Translations under genes and position numbers: made by a program
Source of the DNA: SABI01 sp963677695
Lineage (GTDB): Bacteria; Spirochaetota; Spirochaetia; Sphaerochaetales; Sphaerochaetaceae
Assembly: GCA_963677695.2 (NCBI GenBank)
Contig: CAXXUJ010000001.1
Span: forward strand, 2,232,001 to 2,296,000
DNA length: 64,000 nucleotides
Reading direction: 5' to 3'
The notes under the pieces: generated by a model
Seen by the model: only the letters and a program-made list of their open reading frames with translations
The model's database searches: none
Told to the model about the DNA's origin: nothing
Part shown: positions 57,080-64,000 of the stretch, piece by piece
Layout: each line of letters opens with the position of its first letter
Numbering within the stretch: the first letter of the stretch is position 1

Positions 57080-57381
57080 TTATATCTGGAGATGCTTATT
57101 TGTATGATTACCTGCGTACGTGAATCGCTCTGACGAGGCTGCTCCAGAGCTCAGAGCACAAAAAAAGGTGTGTTTTCATACGATTTCGGTTCAACTTGCA
57201 GCCGCCAGCATGGGACTATAACTGGCTGTGCTTGCAATCCCCTATGTTTCCGTAAGAAAAGCTACACCCTACGCCGGTACACTGTACCGAACCAAGATTA
57301 CCGATGCATTGCAACGATCATCTATGTGGGTAACATAACGATGAATGTATAAAAGGTCAAGGGTATGGAAAGAAAGGGGAT
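57080..57381. other. 302-bp intergenic region
   Basis: No gene seen. It holds an inverted repeat CGGTAC-ACT-GTACCG at 57275-57289 and a possible promoter for the following genes (TTGCAA 57309-57314, 16 bp, TAACAT 57331-57336). The rest shows nothing notable. Confidence 0.4.
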
Positions 57382-57498
57382 ATGAATTCACACAATCTTT
57401 ACAAAGATGAACCTTCCTCATATCTTCCCTACCTGTATGCAGGTTCCTATGGTATCCTTTGGTTATTCTTGCTTGAGAGGTATATTCAGGATGGGTAA
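57382..57498 (+). CDS. 38-residue hydrophobic ORF coupled to the acyltransferase gene
   Basis: ATG at 57382 preceded by AAAGGGG. The peptide begins MNSHNLYKDEPSSYLPYLY and continues AGSYGILWLFLLERYIQDG, with one hydrophobic, aromatic stretch (about residues 14-33) that could cross or lie on the membrane. The stop overlaps the acyltransferase start by 8 nt (ATGGGTAA). A good ribosome-binding site here and a poor one for the next gene fit translational coupling. It could be a small membrane subunit or a leader peptide; no family recognised. Confidence 0.5.
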   Translation: MNSHNLYKDEPSSYLPYLYAGSYGILWLFLLERYIQDG

Positions 57499-58789
57499 GA
57501 GAGCCTTTGACTCCTATAGAGATGCACCGCGTTTTGACATGAAAAGCCTGCCCATACGGCAGCGCCATTACCTTCGTCCTGTAACCTGGCTTCTCAGTTA
57601 CCCGGAAATACTCAGGAGACGGTATACAGTCAATAAGAAGGGAATGGAGGGACTCAAACCTCCCTACCTGCTTTTATGCACTCACCATGCATTCATAGAC
57701 TTCAAGGTCACGACGGCCGCAGTCTTCCCCCACCGAGCCAATTATGTTGTGGCCATTGACGGATTCATAGGAAGGGAGTGGCTTCTCAGGCAGGCAGGAG
57801 GGATCTGCAAGAGAAAGTTCACCACAGATATGAAGCTTGTCAGCCAGATCCGTCATGTGCTGAAGAAAAACGGTGATATTCTCGCTCTCTATCCCGAAGC
57901 CAGGTATTCACTAATCGGGACTAATGCCGTCCTGCCTGAGTCGCTTGGAAAGATGATCAAGCTTCTCAAGGTTCCAGTCGTCGTTCTCAACATGCATGGC
58001 CATTACCTGAACAGTCCCTGCTGGAACTTGAAGAGCAGAGGTAACAGGATCGAAGCCGATATGTCACAGATACTCTCTGTCGACGATATTGCCCGCTCTT
58101 CCGTGGAAGAGATCTTCGCCGCCGTCAATCGTGCCTTCGAGTACGACGAATACAGGTGGCAGGAGGAGAATCAGATAAGGATAGATGAGCCGAAGAGGGC
58201 CGAGGGTCTCCATAAGGTGCTTTATAGGTGTCCGTCCTGCCACAGTGAGTACCGAATGGATTCAGCCGGCTCTGAGCTTTTCTGCCTGCACTGCGGGAGT
58301 CGGTGGGAGATGAGCGAATTCGGGAAGCTCCTCCATGTTGAAAAAGGGAAGTGGGAGAGTGAGAAGAGTCTCGATTTTACCCATATCCCCTCCTGGTATG
58401 AATGGGAGAGGAACGAGGTGAGAAGGGAGATTGAAGAGGGTGTGTACCGCTGCGACCTTACTGTGAGTGTTGATGCCCTTCCGAATGCGAAGGGATATAT
58501 CCGCCTCGGGGAGGCACAGCTAGTCCACTCGCTTGACGGTTTCACCCTGACAGGAGATTTCGATGGTGAGCCGTTCGTTCTTGTGAAGGATGTCGCTTCG
58601 ATGTATTCGTGCCATATCGAGTACGAATACTTCGGGAAGGGGGACTGTATCGACCTGTCGACGTTGAACGATACCTACTATCTCTTCCCTCATGGAGATG
58701 ATTTTTCAGTGACGAAAATCGCCCTTGCAACCGAAGAGCTTTTCACGTACGCAAAAGAGCTGCAGGAGAGTGAAGCTGCAAGCCTGTGA
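57491..58789 (+). CDS. PlsC-like acyltransferase with zinc-ribbon insertion
   Basis: 432 residues from the ATG at 57491, chosen because it overlaps the stop of the upstream small ORF; an in-frame ATG at 57407 lacks a ribosome-binding site. The acyltransferase motif HHAFID (HX4D) is at about 70, GGICKRKF follows, and the second block is LYPEARYS (in place of EGTRS), then VPVVVLNMHGHY. A four-Cys zinc ribbon (RCPSCHSEYRM...LFCLHCGSRW, about 240-270) precedes a C-terminal beta-rich domain of about 150 residues. It may acylate lysophospholipid or another lipid head group. The tail's function is unknown. Confidence 0.82.
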   Translation: MGKRAFDSYRDAPRFDMKSLPIRQRHYLRPVTWLLSYPEILRRRYTVNKKGMEGLKPPYLLLCTHHAFIDFKVTTAAVFPHRANYVVAIDGFIGREWLLRQAGGICKRKFTTDMKLVSQIRHVLKKNGDILALYPEARYSLIGTNAVLPESLGKMIKLLKVPVVVLNMHGHYLNSPCWNLKSRGNRIEADMSQILSVDDIARSSVEEIFAAVNRAFEYDEYRWQEENQIRIDEPKRAEGLHKVLYRCPSCHSEYRMDSAGSELFCLHCGSRWEMSEFGKLLHVEKGKWESEKSLDFTHIPSWYEWERNEVRREIEEGVYRCDLTVSVDALPNAKGYIRLGEAQLVHSLDGFTLTGDFDGEPFVLVKDVASMYSCHIEYEYFGKGDCIDLSTLNDTYYLFPHGDDFSVTKIALATEELFTYAKELQESEAASL

Positions 58790-58790
58790 G

Positions 58791-59000
58791 TCAGGCCTCT
58801 TCCTCAGTGAGGGAGAGAAGTTCGCTTGCCTTGAGACCGAAGACTCCGGCAATGAGGGAAAGAGAGTGCAGTGAGGGTGTGTTTTCACCCCTCAGAAGCT
58901 TGTAGATGTAGGAAGGGTGGAGCGTACTCTCCCGTGTCAGTGTGGAGACACTGATCCCGTATTCCTTCAACAGTCTCTGAAGCACGATATCAAAGTCCAT
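58791..59000 (-). CDS. small XRE-family helix-turn-helix regulator
   Basis: 69 residues from the ATG at 59000. The chain is essentially one HTH_3 domain: DIVLQRLLKEYGISVSTLTRESTLHPSYIYKLLRGENTPSLHSLSLIAGVFGLKASELLSL. An upstream in-frame ATG at 59081 would begin inside the uronate isomerase 3' end and is not supported. No Shine-Dalgarno; a TTGCAA-17-TACAAT promoter ends 6 nt before the ATG. Same strand as and just downstream of uxaC, convergent with the acyltransferase gene 1 nt away. Target unknown. Confidence 0.85.
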   Translation of the reverse strand: MDFDIVLQRLLKEYGISVSTLTRESTLHPSYIYKLLRGENTPSLHSLSLIAGVFGLKASELLSLTEEEA

Positions 59001-59006
59001 GAGTCG

Positions 59007-59035
59007 ATTGTATGCAGGGCAGTTATTCCTTGCAA
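59007..59035 (-). promoter_or_regulatory. leaderless-type promoter of the XRE gene
   Basis: Minus strand: -35 TTGCAA (59030-59035), 17-bp spacer, -10 TACAAT (59007-59012), 6 nt, ATG. This is the clearest example of the arrangement in the window, and it fits inside the short gap after uxaC. Confidence 0.65.
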
Positions 59036-59055
59036 TATCTGATGATGGAGAAACT

Positions 59056-60468
59056 CTATATCCGGAAATAGAGTGCGGCATTGCGGTAACTTATATCCCT
59101 CATGACTCCATCGAGAAATACTCTGTCATCAGGTATCTCCCCGTTTTCGACCCATGTCCCTATGATATTGGCAAGGATACGTCTGAAGTACTCATGCCTC
59201 GGGTAGGAGAGGAAGCTTCTGGAATCGGTCAGCATCCCGATGAAACGGGGAAGGGAACCGAGATTGCCGAGAATCTTCATCTGCTCTTCCATACCGTCCT
59301 TGTGGTCGCAGAACCACCAGGCCGAACCGAGCTGGATCTTTCCCGGAATTCCTCCCCCCTGGAAGGCTCCCATGATCGTTCCCATGCTGTAATGATCCTT
59401 CGGGTTGAGTGAATAGAGGACAGTCTTTCCCAGTGCTCCGTTCCTTTCGAGTTCTCCGAGAAAGGCTCCGAGCTTCTCTGCAGTGGATAGGTCATGTGAT
59501 GCATCGTACCCGGTATCGGGACCGAGGGAAGCAAACATCGGAGGATTGAGGTCACGGATCGCATTGAGGTGGAGCTGCATGACGATATCGCGTTGGTTGT
59601 ACTCCTGTGCCAGATGGAGCATGATAGCTGTCTGATATCCTTCTATTTCTTTTGCTGTGAGCGCCTCCCCGTTCATCCTTTTTGTGAATGCCCTGTTACA
59701 CTCTTCTTCACTTATCATGCAGAAGGGAACCATCTGAAGGCCGTGATCGCTTGCACGGCAACCTTCTGCCTCAAAAGCATCGAGACGTATGGTGAGCGCC
59801 TTTTTTACATCTGCAACTGTATTGATCTCTATCCCGGCTGCTGCTGCCAGACGGGGAATGTACTCGGTGAAGATCTCCTTCTCGATGAGAACCGCCTTGT
59901 CGGGACGGAAAGAGGGGACAACTTGAGTAACGATAGCTCCGATATCGGCTTTCCCGCTGGAAATCAGCTGATGGGTGGCAAGGGAATCGGCAGGATCATC
60001 AGTGGTTCCCACTGCATTGACCCTGAAATTCGAGAAAATTCCTTTCACTGAAAGATCATCTCCCTTCAGTTTTTCTTCACAGCTTTTCCATATAGAGGGT
60101 GCACTCTGTTCATTGAAAGGTTCATGGATGTCGAAATAGCGCTGTAGTTCAAGGTGAGACCAGTGGTAGAGAGGATTCCCTATGATCTGGGGTATCGTAC
60201 GTGCCCAGGCCATGAACTTGGCGTAGGGATCTGCGTCTCCGGTGATGAACTCTTCTGTGATACCCACCGAGCGCATGGCACGCCACTTGTAGTGGTCGCC
60301 TCCGAGCCATATCTCACTTAAATTGCTGAATTTCTTATTCTCCGCGATCTGAAGGGGGGGGAGGTGGCAGTGATAATCCAGGATCGGTTCGTCTGCGGCA
60401 CTTTCGTGGTACAGTCTCTGAGCACTCGAATTCGAGAGAAGAAAGTTCTTATCCATAAATGATTTCAT
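59056..60468 (-). CDS. uxaC: glucuronate (uronate) isomerase
   Basis: 470 residues from the ATG at 60468, where GGAGG lies 6 nt upstream; the longer in-frame form to 60492 has none. Family signatures are the N-terminal ILDYHCHLPP (metal-binding HCH), VGTTDDPADSL, SFRPDKA, VMQLHLNAIRDLNPPMF, LGPDTGYDAS and GMLTDSRSFLSYPRHEYFRRIL. It converts D-glucuronate to D-fructuronate or D-galacturonate to D-tagaturonate, the first step of uronate use. No other uronate gene is in the window, so it stands apart from its pathway. A plant-polysaccharide or mucin diet would fit. Confidence 0.96.
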   Translation of the reverse strand: MKSFMDKNFLLSNSSAQRLYHESAADEPILDYHCHLPPLQIAENKKFSNLSEIWLGGDHYKWRAMRSVGITEEFITGDADPYAKFMAWARTIPQIIGNPLYHWSHLELQRYFDIHEPFNEQSAPSIWKSCEEKLKGDDLSVKGIFSNFRVNAVGTTDDPADSLATHQLISSGKADIGAIVTQVVPSFRPDKAVLIEKEIFTEYIPRLAAAAGIEINTVADVKKALTIRLDAFEAEGCRASDHGLQMVPFCMISEEECNRAFTKRMNGEALTAKEIEGYQTAIMLHLAQEYNQRDIVMQLHLNAIRDLNPPMFASLGPDTGYDASHDLSTAEKLGAFLGELERNGALGKTVLYSLNPKDHYSMGTIMGAFQGGGIPGKIQLGSAWWFCDHKDGMEEQMKILGNLGSLPRFIGMLTDSRSFLSYPRHEYFRRILANIIGTWVENGEIPDDRVFLDGVMRDISYRNAALYFRI

Positions 60469-60577
60469 TGTCGTCCTCCATATGGCGCACATAGCGTTAC
60501 CTTTACATTGAATACGATGTGAGATGCCCGTGCAAGTCTTTTTTCAAAATTGGTGAGACCTCCTGTTTGCATTCTCC

Positions 60578-60636
60578 TTGCATAACCCCTCGTTACCTGA
60601 GATAATTCCCCTAATTGCACCTTCTTTCTGAGAAGG
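60578..60636 (+). promoter_or_regulatory. promoter and 5'-proximal hairpin of the alpha-oxoamine synthase gene
   Basis: -35 TTGCAT (60578-60583), 17-bp spacer, -10 GATAAT (60601-60606), start near 60613. A hairpin CCTTCT-TTCTG-AGAAGG (60620-60636) follows a few nt into the leader, ahead of the AAGGA ribosome-binding site. Confidence 0.65.
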
Positions 60637-60650
60637 AAAAGGAACATACT

Positions 60651-61865
60651 ATGAAAACACCACCACCGATCCTGCAGCGATGTTCAGAGTTCACCCTTGC
60701 CAGTGAGGCACGTGAGTCAGGGATATACCCCTTTTTCAAGCCGATCAGCCAGAGTGCGGGATCAAAAGTATATATAGACGGAAAGGAACTGCTCATGCTG
60801 GGCAGCAACAACTACCTCGGCCTTGCCAACGACCCGAGAATGGCCGAGGCGGCCAAACAGGCGGCGAACCGGTACGGAACAAGCTGCAGCGGTTCCCGTT
60901 TCATGAACGGGACTCTCGATCTGCACGAAGAACTTGAGCATCAGCTCGCAGCTTTCGTGAACAAGGAAGCCGCCCTCTGTTTTACCACCGGGTACCAGAC
61001 GAACCTCGGAGCGATCAGTGCTCTCCTTCAGAGAGGAGACCATGTCATTGTCGATAAATTCGACCATGCCTCAATCATGGACGGCGTCTTCCTCGGTCAG
61101 GGGACGAAAAGGAGAGTCAACCTCCACAGATTCAAACATAACGACATGAACGACCTCGAACAGGTGCTCCAGAAGATACCTGTCGGTGAACCGAAGATGA
61201 TCATTGTTGACGGTGTTTTCTCAATGGAAGGCGATATCGTGCCTCTTCCGCTCCTCAGGGAGATCGCGGACAGATACCAGGCGGCGATCTATCTTGATGA
61301 AGCACACGGAATCGGAGTGATAGGTGCCACAGGAAGAGGTACGGGGGAACACTACGGAAATCAGTATGACCTTGCCGACCTCGTGATGTGCACCTTCAGC
61401 AAGTCCTTCGGATCGATCGGAGGATTCATTGCCGGTGATCACGCTGTCATTGACTATATCAAGCATTTCGCCCGTCCTCTCATCTTCTCAGCCTCCATGC
61501 CTCCTGCGAACATCGCTGCAACGATGACAGCCCTCAGGATCATGCAGGAAGACACCTCCCTTGTTGCCTCTCTTCAGAGAAATGCAAAACTGATGAGGGA
61601 GGGATTCGTCTCCCACGGATTTGATATAGGGACGACCGAGACCGCTATCGTCCCCCTGGTCATCGGTGACAACGAGAAGACCTTCATGCTGTGGAGACAC
61701 GCTTTCGAGCAGGGAGTGTATGTCAATCCGGTCATCTCACCAGCTGTTCCGCCTTCAAGGTCGCTACTGAGAACCTCCTGTATGGCAGTCCATACCCCTA
61801 CGGAGATAGAGAAAGCGGTAGATATCATAGCGAAAGAAGCAAGGAAACTCGGTGTTATCAATTGA
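60651..61865 (+). CDS. alpha-oxoamine synthase, serine palmitoyltransferase-like
   Basis: 404 residues from the ATG at 60651 (AAGGA 7 nt upstream). PLP-dependent fold type I. Conserved blocks are LGSNNYLGLANDP, GTSCSGSRFMNGTLDLHEELE, FDHASIMDG, VVDGVFSMEGDIVPLP (read IIVDGVFSMEGD), LDEAHGIGVIG, the PLP Lys in CTFSKSFGSIGGF, and FVNPVISPAVPP-like YVNPVISPAVPPSRSLLRTS. It condenses an amino acid with an acyl-CoA or acyl-ACP. The N-terminal GIYPFFKPI and FKHNDMNDLEQVL blocks resemble Bacteroides-type serine palmitoyltransferase as I remember it. 2-amino-3-ketobutyrate CoA ligase and BioF are the alternatives. No biotin or threonine genes adjoin it. Confidence 0.85.
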   Translation: MKTPPPILQRCSEFTLASEARESGIYPFFKPISQSAGSKVYIDGKELLMLGSNNYLGLANDPRMAEAAKQAANRYGTSCSGSRFMNGTLDLHEELEHQLAAFVNKEAALCFTTGYQTNLGAISALLQRGDHVIVDKFDHASIMDGVFLGQGTKRRVNLHRFKHNDMNDLEQVLQKIPVGEPKMIIVDGVFSMEGDIVPLPLLREIADRYQAAIYLDEAHGIGVIGATGRGTGEHYGNQYDLADLVMCTFSKSFGSIGGFIAGDHAVIDYIKHFARPLIFSASMPPANIAATMTALRIMQEDTSLVASLQRNAKLMREGFVSHGFDIGTTETAIVPLVIGDNEKTFMLWRHAFEQGVYVNPVISPAVPPSRSLLRTSCMAVHTPTEIEKAVDIIAKEARKLGVIN

Positions 61866-61907
61866 GCACTTCCTTTTTGAAATCTTTTTAACTATATTTT
61901 TGAGTAT

Positions 61908-62573
61908 ATGAAAAACGTATATGTTGACAACCCGGATGAGAGTGTCCCTCTCATTGCTGATATTATAGATGGAGCTTTTGAGGACTATGGTCCCCTGAGG
62001 ATAGGAATCCCGGGCGGAAGAGGTGCGAAGATCGTGATTGAAGCACTTCTATCACTCGGTGACGATGTTGTCGGGAGTGTCTTTCTCTACCTTGTGGACG
62101 AACGGCTTGAAGGGGAGAAGAACGAGCCGATGCTGATGGACTACGGGCTCGGAAAAGCGATTGAAGAGGGGAGGTTCGTGAACACTCAGCTGATCATTCC
62201 TTCAGCGCAGAATCCCGTTCCTGTTGATTTTTCCTTCGACCTTCTCTTCCTCGGGGTGGGGGAGGACGGTCACTTCGCTTCTCTCTTTCCCGGTTCCTGG
62301 GACAAGAGAAAAGCTGGCGAGCATGATATCATAGAGATTGATGAAAGCCCGAAGCCGCCGAACCATAGGGTGACATTCTCTTTCAGTGCGTTTGAGAAGT
62401 TCACAAGAAGAGGGTGTGTCTACCTTGTATGCTTCGGAGAAGGAAAGAGGAATGCATACGAGCGTTATATTCAGGGCGAGGAGAGCCAGCTCACCTTGCC
62501 TTCACTGTTTTTTGAGCGGGATGGCTTTGACCCGGTGCTGATCACCGATCTGGCAGAAAAAGGAGAGAAATGA
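61908..62573 (+). CDS. pgl: 6-phosphogluconolactonase
   Basis: 221 residues of the NagB/RpiA/Pgl superfamily. Visible blocks are RIGIPGGRGAKIVIEALL (phosphate-binding), LYLVDERLEG, and the family signature LLFLGVGEDGHFASLFPG with its catalytic His. It hydrolyses 6-phosphogluconolactone, the second step of the oxidative pentose phosphate pathway. glucose-6-phosphate dehydrogenase follows 1 nt later. No Shine-Dalgarno; a -10-like TATATT (61893-61898) lies 9 nt before the ATG, so the leader would be 2-3 nt. Confidence 0.92.
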   Translation: MKNVYVDNPDESVPLIADIIDGAFEDYGPLRIGIPGGRGAKIVIEALLSLGDDVVGSVFLYLVDERLEGEKNEPMLMDYGLGKAIEEGRFVNTQLIIPSAQNPVPVDFSFDLLFLGVGEDGHFASLFPGSWDKRKAGEHDIIEIDESPKPPNHRVTFSFSAFEKFTRRGCVYLVCFGEGKRNAYERYIQGEESQLTLPSLFFERDGFDPVLITDLAEKGEK

Positions 62574-62574
62574 T

Positions 62575-63930
62575 ATGAAACAGATCATCATACAGTTCGG
62601 AGGCACGGGAGACCTTGCCCAGAAGAAATTATATCCGGCATACGAAAACCTTCAGAAGAAGGGTTTCGATTTCACCCTCATCGCCCTCGGCAGACGGTTT
62701 GCTACGAAGGAGGAGTTCGTCAAGGCTACGGTACGCGAGGATGCCTCCCAGCAGTTCCTTGATGCACTTGAGTACCTTCAGTACGATATGAGTGATGAGA
62801 AGGGGGCGACAGACCTCCTTACCTCTCACCTCCTTTCTTTGACTAAGAAGGGTGAAGAGGTCAATATCATCTACTATATGGCACTTCAGCCCAGTCTCTA
62901 TGAAGATGCAATCAGGCAGATTCAGATCGTGGACAAGGTTCTGGCAAAGACACTCGTTCTTTCGAAGAAGATCGTGGTGGAAAAACCGTTCGGATTCGAC
63001 GGAGAGACGGCCAGAAGGTACAACGATATTCTCCTTCAGGCATTCACCGACAAGGAAATCTACAGAATCGACCACTACCTCGGAAAGGAGTTCATGCAGA
63101 ACCTTCTTCTCCTCCGGTTCCACAATGATATCATCCGTGCTATCTGGGATAACCGCTCAATCGAATCTATCCAGATCATCTTTGATGAGACCCATGGGGT
63201 CGACCAGCGTCTCGGTTTCTACGAAAAGATAGGCGTGGTGAGAGATACAATTCAGAATCATATCCTTCAGATCATCACCTACCTCACGATGAGTGATCCG
63301 ACAACCCTCTCACCCGAGGACATCGCGGCAGAGAAGGCGAAGGTTCTCAGAGCCATCGCTCCTCCCAAGGAATTCTATACCGGCCGCTATGAATCTCTTG
63401 GAGCGGGAAGCGGTCATATTGTGAATATTCCCACCTACGCAGCGCTGAAACTGAGCGTGAACAACTACTACATGGCTGACATTCCCATCTATGTGAGAAC
63501 AGGTAAGATGCAGGAGAATGCGAAATCTCTTATCTATGTGAAGTTCAAGAACAAGACACAGAAAGTGATGAACGACTCGCAGATAGAGGACAACAGCGTG
63601 ATCATAACCATCCATCCCGAGCTCACAATCGATATCGTGATGAACCTGAAGGAGCCGAATACGAGCTGGAAGAGTAAACCTGTGAGATTCCGTTTCAACC
63701 AGACTGAAACCTTCGGTGCGAATACCCCGCAGGCGTACGAGCAGATCGTGCAGAAGATTCTTATCGGGGATAAATCCCTCTTCCCTTCAATGATGGAGAT
63801 CTGTGAATCGTGGAGAATCGTTGAGCCGATGCTCACTGATGATTCACCGATGGAAGTCTACCCGATCAGGACGCTTCCAAGGTTTGCACAGCAGATGGCG
63901 AAGGAGAACGGGTTCACCTGGTTCGCCTGA
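62575..63930 (+). CDS. zwf: glucose-6-phosphate dehydrogenase
   Basis: 451 residues. The NADP-binding motif is FGGTGDLAQKKLYPAYENL, the active-site motif RIDHYLGKEFMQNLL (with catalytic His and the substrate-binding Lys), preceded by VEKPFG. The C-terminal domain includes YFETTGVVRD-like YEKIGVVRDTIQNHILQ and YVRTGKM. It oxidises glucose 6-phosphate and makes NADPH. AGGAGAG lies 7-13 nt before the ATG, and the operon is pgl-zwf. 451 residues is slightly short for the family (about 480-510), without an obvious missing motif. Confidence 0.96.
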   Translation: MKQIIIQFGGTGDLAQKKLYPAYENLQKKGFDFTLIALGRRFATKEEFVKATVREDASQQFLDALEYLQYDMSDEKGATDLLTSHLLSLTKKGEEVNIIYYMALQPSLYEDAIRQIQIVDKVLAKTLVLSKKIVVEKPFGFDGETARRYNDILLQAFTDKEIYRIDHYLGKEFMQNLLLLRFHNDIIRAIWDNRSIESIQIIFDETHGVDQRLGFYEKIGVVRDTIQNHILQIITYLTMSDPTTLSPEDIAAEKAKVLRAIAPPKEFYTGRYESLGAGSGHIVNIPTYAALKLSVNNYYMADIPIYVRTGKMQENAKSLIYVKFKNKTQKVMNDSQIEDNSVIITIHPELTIDIVMNLKEPNTSWKSKPVRFRFNQTETFGANTPQAYEQIVQKILIGDKSLFPSMMEICESWRIVEPMLTDDSPMEVYPIRTLPRFAQQMAKENGFTWFA

Positions 63931-63983
63931 TTCGCCTGATTCCCACCCTTCCTTCACGAAAAACATACCGATATAGAAATGAA

Positions 63984-64000
63984 AAGGCCCCGCGAAAGCG
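63984..64000 (+). terminator. start of a hairpin cut by the window end, probable terminator after zwf
   Basis: AAGGCCCCGC-GAAA-GCG: the left arm and a GNRA-like tetraloop are complete, and the right arm is cut at the window edge. The position 50 nt after the zwf stop suits a terminator. Confidence 0.5.

Overview
The window is a gene-dense stretch of about 48% G+C (estimated by eye) from a bacterium with an outer membrane and an anaerobic or microaerobic life. The support is several beta-barrel-like proteins, a LolA-like lipoprotein-sorting protein, lipobox proteins and a class III (oxygen-sensitive) ribonucleotide reductase. The gene mix would fit a free-living or commensal spirochaete of the Sphaerochaetaceae type, but there is no rRNA or marker gene here, so that placement is a guess. 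The only RNA gene seen is tRNA-Val(GAC); no insertion sequence or CRISPR array was seen.

Layout. 1-4 kb: a two-component system co-transcribed with a Ser/Pro-rich secreted protein and flanked by two small exported proteins whose promoters share one cis element. 4-12 kb: a DUF4143 AAA ATPase preceded by three exact-period 33-bp direct repeats, next to a complete Wadjet operon (jetABCD), a known defence against plasmids. 12-14 kb: a DUF4386 membrane protein and a convergent Crp/Fnr regulator, with an Fnr-like palindrome at the class II position. 14-18 kb: nrdG-nrdD, with the NrdD fused to a redoxin, behind a strong promoter, a tandem pair of NrdR-like boxes and a cobalamin riboswitch. 18-21 kb: znuACB-zur zinc uptake. 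21-27 kb: an HD-GYP-like protein, adenine deaminase, a purine permease and a divergent MerR regulator.

27-38 kb: tRNA-Val, a type B carboxylesterase, a PLD-family lipoprotein, two small exported proteins, an MBL-fold enzyme, a 7TM-GGDEF protein, cupin plus hemerythrin/DUF438, and a NatAB-type exporter. 38-46 kb: a DEAD-box helicase with a structured leader, YjbQ, and a seven-gene envelope operon (GntR, SPFH, ABC ATPase, two FtsX-type permeases, LolA-like protein, beta-barrel). 46-56 kb: a SWIM-SNF2 helicase, hypotheticals, TrkH/TrkA-type potassium uptake, a rhodanese lipoprotein and an ABC-F ATPase. 56-64 kb: a repeat-rich AT-rich region, a small secreted protein with two hairpins at the start of its mRNA, an overlooked 38-residue ORF coupled to a PlsC-like acyltransferase, an XRE regulator, uronate isomerase, an alpha-oxoamine synthase resembling serine palmitoyltransferase, 6-phosphogluconolactonase and glucose-6-phosphate dehydrogenase.

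The most general signal is regulatory. At least eight genes have no Shine-Dalgarno sequence but do have a -35 element, a 17-18 bp spacer and a -10 element ending only 5-6 nt before the ATG, which predicts leaderless mRNAs. Genes inside operons, and some first genes, have normal Shine-Dalgarno sites. All functional calls come from reading the protein sequences; no database search was possible.
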